Shown here: piece after piece, positions 5,352-12,064 of the stretch | Position numbering within the stretch: position 1 is the first letter of the stretch | How the letters are laid out: each line of letters opens with the position of its first letter | NCBI GenBank assembly: GCA_021825465.1 | Contig: JAKAGX010000017.1 | Coordinates: 1-15,438 of the forward strand | Source of the DNA: a bacterium | Lineage (GTDB): Bacteria; Patescibacteriota; Minisyncoccia; UBA6257; GWB1-50-10 | Direction: 5' to 3' | Length of the DNA stretch: 15,438 nucleotides | Notes under the pieces: model-generated | Told to the model about the DNA's origin: nothing | The model's database searches: none | Seen by the model: the letters and a program-made list of their open reading frames with translations, nothing else | Made by a program: the position numbers and the translations under genes

Positions 5352-5630
5352 TTATTCCCGGTCCTGACCTCTCGTTGAACCTTCCGGCTCTTCGATCTTC
5401 AGGTTAACGCGGGCATTGTTCTTGATGCCGACGATCCGAAGGAGCGTCCTGATGGCCTTCGCGGTCGAACCTTGTCGGCCGACAACCTGGCCCATATCCT
5501 GCGGATTTACCTGCAAAGACAACAACACTCCCATCTCGTCCACGCGACGATCGATCTTCACGTCATCCGGATGATCGACGATCGATTTCACGAGCATTTC
5601 CAAGAAATCCCTGTCTCTCGTATCTTGCAT
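5352..5630 (-). CDS. khpA: KH-domain RNA-binding protein KhpA (92 aa)
   Basis: KhpA-type proteins are single type II KH domains that bind RNA and, where studied, pair with KhpB/Jag to influence cell division and mRNA. The ligand here is unknown. Seen: FLEMLVKSIVDHPDDVKIDR forms the first helix and strand; the KH signature GQVVGRQGSTAKAIRTLLR has the GxxG loop GRQG at 51-54; a final strand NARVNLKIEEP is followed by a charged tail. The position between rpsP and trmD is the conserved place for this gene in many bacteria (rpsP-khpA-rimM-trmD), with rimM missing here. The ATG at 5630 has no Shine-Dalgarno site. A separate promoter in the 73-bp gap after rpsP probably drives it. Confidence 0.93.
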   Translation of the reverse strand: MQDTRDRDFLEMLVKSIVDHPDDVKIDRRVDEMGVLLSLQVNPQDMGQVVGRQGSTAKAIRTLLRIVGIKNNARVNLKIEEPEGSTRGQDRE

Positions 5631-5677
5631 TTGATTACCGATATATCACGAAATCCGACCTTTCACTGCTTTTCTTT

Positions 5678-5707
5678 ATTATACCGTATGGAGATCCCAA
5701 ATCTTAA
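5678..5707 (-). promoter_or_regulatory. Candidate promoter for khpA
   Basis: Minus strand: perfect -10 TATAAT (5683-5678), 18-nt spacer, weak -35 TTAAGA (5707-5702) that overlaps the rpsP stop codon. It would give a leader of about 40 nt before the khpA ATG. Confidence 0.5.
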
Positions 5708-6057
5708 GCCGATGCCTCGGGGGAAGCTTCCGCAGCCGGAGCGGCCGCTGGAGCAGCAGCTACGGGCGCTGCCGCCGTTGCCTCTTCTTTCTTTGGCTTC
5801 TTGTGAACCGGAATTTTCTTCCCTTCCAATACGCCTTCTTTAACGAAAAGATTGTGGATGCTGTCCGTGGGTTGAGCTCCGACGCTGACCCAGTACTTGG
5901 CACGGTCTTTCTTTATCTCCGTCTTCTCGGTCTTCGGATCCATCCACCCCAAATCTTCCACGAATCGGCCGAAGATCTTATGCCGCTTTTCGGTCACGAT
6001 AATCCGATAAGAAGGCTGATGCTTTTTGCCCGTTCTCTTGAATTTGATAGCTAACAT
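5704..6057 (-). CDS. rpsP: 30S ribosomal protein S16 (117 aa)
   Basis: S16 is a small-subunit assembly protein. Seen: the family N-terminus MLAIKFKRTGKKHQPSYRII, then VTEKRHKIFGRFVEDLGWMDP, DRAKYWVSVGAQPTDSIHNL and LFVKEGVLEGK; the core ends near residue 80. A low-complexity tail follows, KKPKKEEATAAAPVAAAPAAAP and on to the end, absent from the roughly 82-residue E. coli protein; such Lys/Ala/Pro tails occur on S16 in many bacteria. The start is fixed by the family N-terminus. No Shine-Dalgarno site precedes it (GCACTACGCAT-ATG). A promoter with perfect TTGACA lies in the telomere-like repeat upstream. khpA follows 73 bp downstream. Confidence 0.96.
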   Translation of the reverse strand: MLAIKFKRTGKKHQPSYRIIVTEKRHKIFGRFVEDLGWMDPKTEKTEIKKDRAKYWVSVGAQPTDSIHNLFVKEGVLEGKKIPVHKKPKKEEATAAAPVAAAPAAAPAAEASPEASA

Positions 6058-6070
6058 ATGCGTAGTGCTA

Positions 6071-6099
6071 CAGGGTATAGGGTATAGGTTTTAGGGTAC
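6071..6099. repeat. Telomere-like TATACCC/TAAAACC repeat upstream of rpsP
   Basis: On the plus strand: CAGGGTATAGGGTATAGG followed by TTTTAGGGTA. Same unit type as 2335-2370 and the same location, just upstream of a start codon (rpsP, 6057). The rpsP promoter's -10 lies inside it. Confidence 0.75.
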
Positions 6100-6108
6100 C
6101 GTTGTCAA
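6081..6108 (-). promoter_or_regulatory. Candidate promoter for rpsP
   Basis: Minus strand: perfect -35 TTGACA (6108-6103), 16-nt spacer, -10 TATACC (6086-6081, 4 of 6). The -10 is one unit of the telomere-like repeat; a second TATACC lies at 6079-6074. It leaves a leader of about 15-20 nt. Confidence 0.55.
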
Positions 6109-6239
6109 GCCAAACCGACGGATACTGACGGATATACAGAGAGATAATTGAGACGAATAGACATTAAGAGAAACTCTGGAAATACCTTACCGCTTCATAA
6201 AAACGAGAAGGCGCTTGAGCCGAAAGGAATAGCCACGAG
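6109..6239. other. Intergenic stretch upstream of the rpsP promoter, no gene seen
   Basis: No convincing ORF or RNA gene. The one item of note is GGAAATACCTTACC at 6178-6191, nearly a direct copy of the smc 3' end (GAGAAATACCTATCC, 6377-6391) and complementary to the left arm of hairpin element copy 6 (6240-6260). The smc-terminal sequence therefore occurs three times within about 210 bp, once inverted. Confidence 0.5.
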
Positions 6240-6387
6240 AGGTATTTCTCCGCGTGTCCTGAGGCGACTCTCGGAGCGCCGCTGGCTTGGCCGCCCCGCA
6301 GGGCGCAGCGGCGCGAGAGCGTAGTGGTGCGCGGTTTCGCGGGAAAACCGCGACACCCGGCGCCAAAGGATATGCGGAGAAATACCT
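6240..6387. repeat. Nested intergenic hairpin element, variant copy 6 (overlaps the smc stop codon)
   Basis: Outer arms 6240-6260 and 6367-6387 (19 of 21 Watson-Crick, the two others G-U if read in plus-strand RNA). The core differs from copies 1, 2, 3 and 5. It has a stem GCGCCGCTG/CAGCGGCGC (6276-6284/6306-6314) continued by CTCTCG/CGAGAG, and a second hairpin CGCGGTTT/AAACCGCG (6330-6337/6345-6352). The right arm overlaps two bases of the smc stop codon (6386-6388). Confidence 0.8.
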
Positions 6388-8563
6388 ATCCTTCCAATTT
6401 CAGCGAGAGCACCTTCGAGACGCCGTCATCCCCCATCGTGATCCCATAAAGCACGTCCGCCGCTTCCATGGTCGAGCGGTTGTGCGTCACGACGATGAAC
6501 TGCGTTTTGGTCGAGAATTGTTTGATGAGCTCTGAAAACCTCCGTGCGTTTTCTTCGTCGAGTGCCGCATCGATCTCGTCCAAAACGAGGAACGGCGGCG
6601 GTGATATGGAGATCAAAGCGAAAAGCGCTGCCAAAGAAACGAGCGTTTTCTCGCCGCCCGAGAGCATTCCGACGCCCGTGATCTTTTTCCGAGGGAGACT
6701 GAGGTCGATGTTGACGCCGAGTTCTTGTTCTTTTTCTTCCTTATCTTCCGGAACTTCGGCGGGGGAAGGTTCTCCCTCGGCTTCCTCCGAGAGGAACGGC
6801 TGCCGCTCTTTCTCTTCAATGACGAGTCTCGCCTTCCCTCCGCCGAACATCAACTTGAAGTACTCATTGAAGGCATCGCTGATCGCCTTGAACGATGTTT
6901 TAAAATCTTCTTTGATCCGAGTATCCAAATCCTTAATGAGCGCCTTGAGATCGATTGCGGCTTTTTCGAGATCAGCACGTTGCACTTCCAAAAACTCATA
7001 CCGTTTTTCCGATTCCTCGAATTCCTTGAAAATATTCTCGTCGATGTCCCCGATCGCGGCCAGCTCCCCCCGGAGGCGCAACATCCTCGATTCGGCCGTC
7101 CGAAGTTCACTCTCGCCGAACTCGGCACCGGCTTGCACTTGTTTCAAATCTTCGAAATTCCTTCCAAGCGCTGCCCATTCGCGCCGCAGTTCCTCGAGCT
7201 TCATTTCGACGGTTTCTTGCTGAAGCGCAAGGGTTTGAGCCTTCCGATCTAAAATGTAGAGGTCGTTCTTTTTCTCGTTCAACGTGCCGACTTTCTCGCG
7301 AAATTCGGCATTCGATTCCCTGGCCTTCCGGGAAATTTCTTCTTCCTCCTTCCGCAAAGCTTCAATATGGGATTTCAGTTCACCGATTTCCTTGGCGAGC
7401 TTTTCCCGCTCGGCAGTGAAGTCGACTTCCTCCCGCTCCTCCTTTTTGGAAAAGAATTTTTTAACTCCTTCAACCAACTCCCGAAGGCGGCTTTTGATGT
7501 CGCGGAGATCGTCGAGCGCGAGCACTGCTTCCATCTTCGCCTTCAGTTCATTGATAAAATCATGGAGTTCGGCCGGTTTATAGATATACGGCGGCGCTTC
7601 TTTTTGAATTTCCATTTTTGCCTCGATGCGGGAAAGTTCGCGCTGTTTCGATGATTCGGCATCGACGAACGTGTTCATTCGATCGCGTAACTCCTTCATG
7701 GCGGCATAGCCGTCATCGTTCTTGTAGAGCGTATTCAGAACCTTTTCTTCATCTTGGATGTTTTTCTCGAGTTTTTCCCGCTCACCCTTTAAATCGGCGA
7801 TCGGCCCCAAAAGCGCTTTTTGTTCGCGGTCGAGCTTCGAATGCTTGAAGGCATAGTAAGAACCCTCAAGTTCCTTGAGCTCTGCTTCGACTTCCGACCG
7901 TTTTTCGAGCCGCGTCTTTTGTTTTTTGAAGACCCTGACTTGCGGCGCAAGCTCTTCGAGCATTGCTTTGATCTTGTCGATGTTCACCAGGCTCGATTCG
8001 AGCCGCCGTTCCGCTTGGCTTTTTTTGATCCTGAATTCGCGGAGGCCCAAAAATTCCTCGATCATTTCCCGCCGCTCCCGGGGAGAACTCATGACGAAAA
8101 TATCGCTTTGTCCCTGCCCGATGATCATGATGCCGCGGGCGCCGAGCCGGACCCGCGCAAGAAGCGGCAGGAGGTCCTTCAATTTGATCTCCGCATCGTT
8201 CAGGGAAAATTCCGACGTTCCCGAGCGATCAACTCTTCGCGAAAGAACGACTTCTTCCGCATCGACGGGGAAAGCCCGGTTCTTGTTATCCAAAACCAAA
8301 TCGACGCGCGCGAAACCCTGCGCCGCTTTTTTCGGCGTCCCGGCAAATATCAAATTTTCCAAGCCTTCGCCGCGAAGCTGCTTCGCTTCGCGTTCACCCA
8401 AAACCCACCGGATGGCATCGATGATGTTCGACTTGCCCGATCCGTTCGGCCCGACGACGCCGACGACCTTCGCCGGGAATTCGAAGATGGTCTTCCCCGC
8501 AAACGATTTAAAACCCTGGAGTTCCAAGCGATTCAGCAAATTTATCTTCGTTTGTTCGGTCAT
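6386..8563 (-). CDS. smc: Hinge-poor short SMC chromosome-segregation ATPase (725 aa)
   Basis: SMC proteins are ABC-type ATPases that dimerise and compact or tether chromosomal DNA. Seen: N-terminal head with LNRLELQGFKSFAGKTIFEF, Walker A GPNGSGKSN (38-46) and Q-loop GQGQSDIF (149-156); a charged heptad-like region about 175-330; a short interruption about 330-380 (APPYIYKPAELHDFINELKA); more coiled coil to about 560; then the C-terminal head with signature LSGGEK (634-639) and Walker B FLVLDEIDAALDEENARRF (658 on). Bacterial SMC is usually about 1,150-1,200 residues, with a globular hinge of about 150. Here no hinge-like domain is visible and the arms are short. The intact head motifs make it unlikely to be a pseudogene. 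The ATG overlaps the rnc stop (ATGA), so the two are co-translated. The stop lies in the arm of hairpin element copy 6. Confidence 0.95.
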   Translation of the reverse strand: MTEQTKINLLNRLELQGFKSFAGKTIFEFPAKVVGVVGPNGSGKSNIIDAIRWVLGEREAKQLRGEGLENLIFAGTPKKAAQGFARVDLVLDNKNRAFPVDAEEVVLSRRVDRSGTSEFSLNDAEIKLKDLLPLLARVRLGARGIMIIGQGQSDIFVMSSPRERREMIEEFLGLREFRIKKSQAERRLESSLVNIDKIKAMLEELAPQVRVFKKQKTRLEKRSEVEAELKELEGSYYAFKHSKLDREQKALLGPIADLKGEREKLEKNIQDEEKVLNTLYKNDDGYAAMKELRDRMNTFVDAESSKQRELSRIEAKMEIQKEAPPYIYKPAELHDFINELKAKMEAVLALDDLRDIKSRLRELVEGVKKFFSKKEEREEVDFTAEREKLAKEIGELKSHIEALRKEEEEISRKARESNAEFREKVGTLNEKKNDLYILDRKAQTLALQQETVEMKLEELRREWAALGRNFEDLKQVQAGAEFGESELRTAESRMLRLRGELAAIGDIDENIFKEFEESEKRYEFLEVQRADLEKAAIDLKALIKDLDTRIKEDFKTSFKAISDAFNEYFKLMFGGGKARLVIEEKERQPFLSEEAEGEPSPAEVPEDKEEKEQELGVNIDLSLPRKKITGVGMLSGGEKTLVSLAALFALISISPPPFLVLDEIDAALDEENARRFSELIKQFSTKTQFIVVTHNRSTMEAADVLYGITMGDDGVSKVLSLKLEG

Positions 8564-9255
8564 TGCGCTTGTTCCAAAACTTGAATGGCGTTTTCGGCCG
8601 CGTTGGTTTCCGCTTCTTGCTTGGAGCTCCCCACGCCTTTTTCGATCATTCGATCACCAAAGAAAACGCCGACATAAAACGTCCGTTTGTGATCCGGTCC
8701 TTCTTCCTTCAAAACGCGATAGGTCGGCGTTACCTTTTCCTGCTCCTGGACGATCTCCTGGAGGCGGCTTTTCGGATCCTTTTCCAATCCGGCGTCGAGC
8801 ACTTCGTTCAAATGGGTCATAACGAACTTCTTCACGAATGCGTCGGCGGTGTCATACCCTTGATCCAAATAGATCGCGCCGATGACGGCTTCGATGGCGT
8901 TCGCCATAATGATCTCCTTTGCCTTATCGCTGTCCTTCGCCTCGCCCTTTGACATAAAGAGGAATACGTCGAGTGAAATTTCTGATGCAACCTTCGAGAG
9001 CATGCGGTAGTTCACGAGCGCTGCGCGAAGGCCCGTCAACCTTCCTTCCGGAAATTCCGGGAATACATCGAACAAGAAGCGACTCGCCGAGAGTTCCAAA
9101 ACGGCATCACCCAGATACTCAAGGCGCTCGTTTTGCCCCCATTCCCAGTGGGGGTGCTCATTGAGGTATGAACGGTGGGTCAAGGCCTCCCGCAAGAAGG
9201 CCTCATTTTTGAATTTTATACCCAATATTTCCTCGAATCTGTCTAAACTTTGCAC
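8560..9255 (-). CDS. rnc: Ribonuclease III (231 aa)
   Basis: RNase III cuts double-stranded RNA, including the rRNA precursor stems. Seen: the endonuclease domain with THRSYLNEH, the signature NERLEYLGDAVLEL (E43 and D50 are the conserved acids) and MANAIEAVIGAIYLDQG (N119 where E. coli has D114, and E122). The Asn is a common variant. A linker KDPKSRLQEIVQEQ leads to a complete C-terminal dsRNA-binding domain (TPTYRVLKEEGPDHKRTFYV..., ending SSKQEAETNAAENAI). The length is normal. The start is GTG at 9255, giving MQSLDRFEEILGIKFKN; no Shine-Dalgarno site is present. It shares a 41-bp divergent gap with gatB and overlaps smc by 4 nt, matching the common rnc-smc order. Its substrates could include the long intergenic hairpins of this region, but that is speculation. 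Confidence 0.97.
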   Translation of the reverse strand: MQSLDRFEEILGIKFKNEAFLREALTHRSYLNEHPHWEWGQNERLEYLGDAVLELSASRFLFDVFPEFPEGRLTGLRAALVNYRMLSKVASEISLDVFLFMSKGEAKDSDKAKEIIMANAIEAVIGAIYLDQGYDTADAFVKKFVMTHLNEVLDAGLEKDPKSRLQEIVQEQEKVTPTYRVLKEEGPDHKRTFYVGVFFGDRMIEKGVGSSKQEAETNAAENAIQVLEQAQ

Positions 9256-9308
9256 GTCAGTACGTTATCGTTTAAAATCATTTTAACAGAGATTGTATGT
9301 ATATTCCA
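9250..9308. promoter_or_regulatory. Symmetric divergent promoter between rnc and gatB
   Basis: A palindrome TTAAAAT-C-ATTTTAA (9272-9286) places a TAAAAT -10 on both strands. Plus: TTGCAC (9250-9255), 17 nt, TAAAAT (9273-9278), toward gatB. Minus: TTGGAA (about 9304-9309 region), 18 nt, TAAAAT (9285-9280), toward rnc. The whole gap between the two start codons is 41 bp, so both genes must start here. Confidence 0.6.
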
Positions 9309-10727
9309 ACCATCGGCCTCGAGATCCACGCTGAGCTCAAAACCAAGACCAAGATGTTCTGTTCGTGCAAGAATGTCCCGGACGAGGAACAGCCGAACGT
9401 GAACGTTTGTCCCATTTGCCTCGGCCATCCCGGCACGCTCCCCGTCATAAATCGCGAAGCAGTGAAGCTGATGGTGAAAATCGGTCTGGCGCTTCAGGGA
9501 ACGATCGCCGATTACTCGCAATTCGACCGCAAGAGCTACTTTTACCCTGATCTTCCGAAGGGATACCAGATCTCGCAATATGAGCACCCGATCGTAGAAA
9601 AGGGATTCCTCCGGGATACCCGCATCACCCGAATCCATCTGGAGGAGGATGCAGGCCGCTTGAGTCATGCGGACGACAGATCGCTTGTCGATTTCAACCG
9701 CGCAGGACTGCCCCTTATGGAACTCGTTACGGAACCCGACATCCATAACGCCGAGGAAGCGGTTTCCTTTGCCCGCGGGCTCCAAGAGATCCTCCGATAC
9801 CTCGGCGCCTCGGATGCCGACATGGAAAAGGGCCAAATGAGGATCGAGGCGAACATCTCGATCGCACCCGAAGGCGCGGGGAAGCTCGGCACGAAGGTGG
9901 AGGTAAAAAACATCAACTCGTTCAAGGCGGTCCACGACGCGATCGAATTCGAAATCGGCCGGCAATCAAAACTTTTGGACGAAGGGAAGAAGGTCGTTCA
10001 GGAAACGCGGGGCTGGGACGATATGCGGAACGTTACCGTAAGCCAGCGGATCAAAGAGGAGGCCAACGACTATCGCTACTTCCCGGAGCCCGACCTGCCG
10101 CCCATGAACTTGCTTTCGGGACCCGATACATTCGATCTCAAGAAAATAAAATCGGAAATACCGGAATTGCCTGACGAAAAACGGAATCGGTTCGGCGTCG
10201 AGTACGGTCTCGGCAAAGATATCGTGGAAACCCTCGTCGCGGAAAAAGAGCTCGCCGACTGGTTCGAAGAAGCTGCATCGGAACTCAAGGAAAAAACGGA
10301 AAAGAGCGATGTCCAGCTTCTCGCGAACTACCTCACAAGCGACCTGAAGGGACTCATGAAAACCAGAAGCGTTTCGATCGACGAAATCAAGATAAAACCC
10401 GAGCATCTTGCTCACCTCGTCTTTCTCATCCAAAACGGAAAACTCACGAGCCGCCTCGCGAAAGGCATGCTCGCGAAGATGTTCGAAACCGGCGACGATC
10501 CGGAAAGCCTCGCAAAAAGCGAAGGCATGGAAACCTTGAGTGACGAGGGCGAACTTCAAAAGATCGTCGGGGAAGTGATCGCGAAGAACGAAAAGTCCGT
10601 CGCCGACTACAAAAAAGGAAAACAAAACGCCCTCCAATTCTTGGTGGGGCAAGTGATGGCCAAAACGAAAGGCAAGGCGGAACCCGGACTTACGAAGAAA
10701 ATTCTCGAAGCAGAGCTAAATCGGTAA
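9297..10727 (+). CDS. gatB: Aspartyl/glutamyl-tRNA amidotransferase subunit B (476 aa)
   Basis: GatB is the kinase/transamidase subunit of GatCAB, which converts Glu-tRNA-Gln (and Asp-tRNA-Asn) to the amidated forms. Its presence implies an indirect Gln or Asn charging route. Seen: MYIPTIGLEIHAELKTKTKM, a Zn-binding set C22, C24, C38 and C41 (FCSC...CPICLGHPG), the family signature DYSQFDRKSYFYPDLPKGY followed by ISQYE, LEEDAGRLSH, DFNRAGLPLMELVTEPD, and KVEVKNINSFKAV. The C-terminal QqY tRNA-binding domain (ALQFLVGQVMAKTKGKA, ending LTKKILEAEL) is complete. Length is normal (about 475-480). It is the only plus-strand gene here and stands alone: gatA and gatC are not next to it. There is no Shine-Dalgarno site before the ATG, and it converges on rnhA across an AT-rich repeat. 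Confidence 0.97.
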   Translation: MYIPTIGLEIHAELKTKTKMFCSCKNVPDEEQPNVNVCPICLGHPGTLPVINREAVKLMVKIGLALQGTIADYSQFDRKSYFYPDLPKGYQISQYEHPIVEKGFLRDTRITRIHLEEDAGRLSHADDRSLVDFNRAGLPLMELVTEPDIHNAEEAVSFARGLQEILRYLGASDADMEKGQMRIEANISIAPEGAGKLGTKVEVKNINSFKAVHDAIEFEIGRQSKLLDEGKKVVQETRGWDDMRNVTVSQRIKEEANDYRYFPEPDLPPMNLLSGPDTFDLKKIKSEIPELPDEKRNRFGVEYGLGKDIVETLVAEKELADWFEEAASELKEKTEKSDVQLLANYLTSDLKGLMKTRSVSIDEIKIKPEHLAHLVFLIQNGKLTSRLAKGMLAKMFETGDDPESLAKSEGMETLSDEGELQKIVGEVIAKNEKSVADYKKGKQNALQFLVGQVMAKTKGKAEPGLTKKILEAELNR

Positions 10728-10836
10728 TTTCAAAATCCAAATTCCAAATACCAAATCAAATCCAAATGGCAGAATATCAAAATTTGAACTTTGGGCTTTG
10801 ACATTGATTTGAAATTTGTCATTTGAGTTTTGTCAT
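10728..10836. repeat. AT-rich CAAAT-type intergenic repeat, copy B
   Basis: Fills the whole gap between the convergent 3' ends of gatB and rnhA. On the minus strand it repeats copy A (303-403): AAAACTCAAATGACAAAT, then CAAATCAATG, later TTTGGAATTTGGATTT. It touches the gatB stop (TAA, 10725-10727) on one side and the rnhA stop (10837-10839) on the other. Its two halves are loosely complementary. Confidence 0.75.
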
Positions 10837-11241
10837 TCATAAGAGGGTGTCGAGCGCCTGGTTCACCAGCCGGTCCGCATCCTTGTTCTCCTCCCGCGGC
10901 ACGTGTTTGAACGCGACCGACTTGAAGTCCTGTTTCGAATTCCAAATCTCGAAAAAAAGCGGCTGAAGCTCTTCGTTTTTTATCTTGTACTCCCCGTTCA
11001 TTTGCTTGACGAGGAGTTCGCTGTCGGCCCGGATCTCCACTTCGGTTTCCGTGGCTTCCTTGCTTCCCAAAAGCGCCTTTGCTTTTTTGAGTGCGAAAAT
11101 GACCGCTTTATACTCGGCGACGTTGTTCGTCGTTTTTCCGATGTATTCGCCATACTCCCGACCGTCGACAACGACACCAATCGCCGCATTGCCTGGGTTG
11201 CCCCGTGAACCGCCGTCCGTGTTGATGATGAATTTAGACAT
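10837..11241 (-). CDS. rnhA: Ribonuclease HI-family protein (134 aa)
   Basis: RNase HI cleaves the RNA strand of RNA-DNA hybrids (primers, R-loops) using two metal ions. Seen: KFIINTDGGSRGNPGNAAIG with catalytic D9, NNVAEYKAVIFAL with E43, IRADSELLVKQMNGEYKIKN with D73, and the closing HVPREENKDADRLVNQALD with an Asp at 121 or 123 as the fourth acid. The compact form without the basic handle of E. coli RNase HI resembles the single-domain RNase HI-like proteins found in many bacteria and archaea. The ATG follows AT-rich DNA (TTTAATAT-ATG) with no Shine-Dalgarno site. It lies between AT-rich repeat tracts on both sides, and pgeF is upstream on the same strand. Confidence 0.94.
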   Translation of the reverse strand: MSKFIINTDGGSRGNPGNAAIGVVVDGREYGEYIGKTTNNVAEYKAVIFALKKAKALLGSKEATETEVEIRADSELLVKQMNGEYKIKNEELQPLFFEIWNSKQDFKSVAFKHVPREENKDADRLVNQALDTLL

Positions 11242-11323
11242 ATATTAAATTTTTAATTTGAAATTCGAAATTTTTATTGAATTTGAAATTGATTGAAAAT
11301 TATAAATTAAAAATTGAAAATTG
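11242..11323. repeat. AT-rich hairpin tract between pgeF and rnhA
   Basis: Almost pure A+T. A perfect 12-bp inverted repeat AATTTTTAATTT (11248-11259) and AAATTAAAAATT (11304-11315) encloses about 44 nt. Composition recalls the CAAAT-type elements, but the exact words differ (ATTTGAAATT). It reaches the pgeF stop codon (11324-11326) and presumably contains the rnhA promoter. Confidence 0.7.
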
Positions 11324-12064
11324 TCATACCATTCCGACCGCGGCGGCAAAGCGCCCTTCCTTCTCTCCTGCCCGCTGTGCGCGGTAATGCGAAAAGAAAT
11401 CGCGCGACGTTATCGTATCGACGTCGCTCACGGAAATATTTTCTTCCCGGATCCCCGCATCGATCAACTGCCGCCGGTTGTATCCGACAACATCGATGGC
11501 CGTGAAGCCGGCGGTCGAACGGTCCAAGAACGGCTCCCATTCCTTGCCTAATTCTCTCTGAAGCGGATTCGGGAAGCGGTATGACTCTTTTTTCACGCCA
11601 GGACCGATACCGACAACAATATCCGCGGGGTATGATCCATAATGCTCCTTCATAAAACCCACGACTGCCGGCGCAAGTTTCCGGTCGGTGCTTTTCCACC
11701 CCAAATGGGCAAGCGACACGACGGACCGTTTCCTATCGAAAAATATCATCGGCAAACAGTCGGCGATGACCAAAAACAAAAAGAGACCTTTTCTGTCGGT
11801 GACAAGCGCATCCGCTTCCAACACATGATCTTTTTCGAGGCTGATGCCCGCTTCTTCGGGGGCAATTTCTCTTACAACTGCATCATCCAAAACTTGCATT
11901 TGAACGCATGACGCCGGATATACGCCAAGCGATTCCAGAAACTTCTGTTTGTTTTTTATAACCTCTTCTTCATTCCCCCACCGAAACGACATATTGCCGT
12001 CGGCGACCGTCGAAAAGCCGTGTACTAAATTTTTAAACTCCGACAACCCTTTCAGCCTATACAT
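11324..12064 (-). CDS. pgeF: PgeF/YfiH-family protein (laccase-domain, DUF152), 246 aa, altered metal site
   Basis: The family was first called polyphenol oxidase. Members act as purine-nucleoside phosphorylase/adenosine deaminase enzymes, and E. coli PgeF (YfiH) edits UDP-MurNAc-L-Ser in peptidoglycan synthesis. Seen: NLVHGFSTVADGNMSFRWG, the Cys motif VIADCLPMIFFD (C103), the His motif SLAHLGWKS (H120), VVGIGPGVKKESYRF, and RDFFSHYRAQRAGEKEGRFA near the C-terminus. The first His ligand, expected in the QVHG-like segment, is not evident (VQMQVLDDAVV, about 54-64). An upstream in-frame ATG would add 41 residues, all inside the DHH gene. The start at 12064 gives the family N-terminus (MYRLKGLSEFKNLVHGFST) and an 8-nt overlap with the DHH stop, implying coupled translation. 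Substrate is unproven. Confidence 0.88.
   Translation of the reverse strand: MYRLKGLSEFKNLVHGFSTVADGNMSFRWGNEEEVIKNKQKFLESLGVYPASCVQMQVLDDAVVREIAPEEAGISLEKDHVLEADALVTDRKGLFLFLVIADCLPMIFFDRKRSVVSLAHLGWKSTDRKLAPAVVGFMKEHYGSYPADIVVGIGPGVKKESYRFPNPLQRELGKEWEPFLDRSTAGFTAIDVVGYNRRQLIDAGIREENISVSDVDTITSRDFFSHYRAQRAGEKEGRFAAAVGMV

Noticed and set aside
6109..6239. Possible small RNA or riboswitch upstream of rpsP
   Set aside because: No conserved riboswitch pattern or terminator recognised; only remnants of the smc end and low-complexity sequence.
6468..8822. Several long plus-strand frames opposite smc and rnc
   Set aside because: Ser/Arg- or Phe/Leu-rich translations antisense to well-supported genes; no domain or ribosome binding site.
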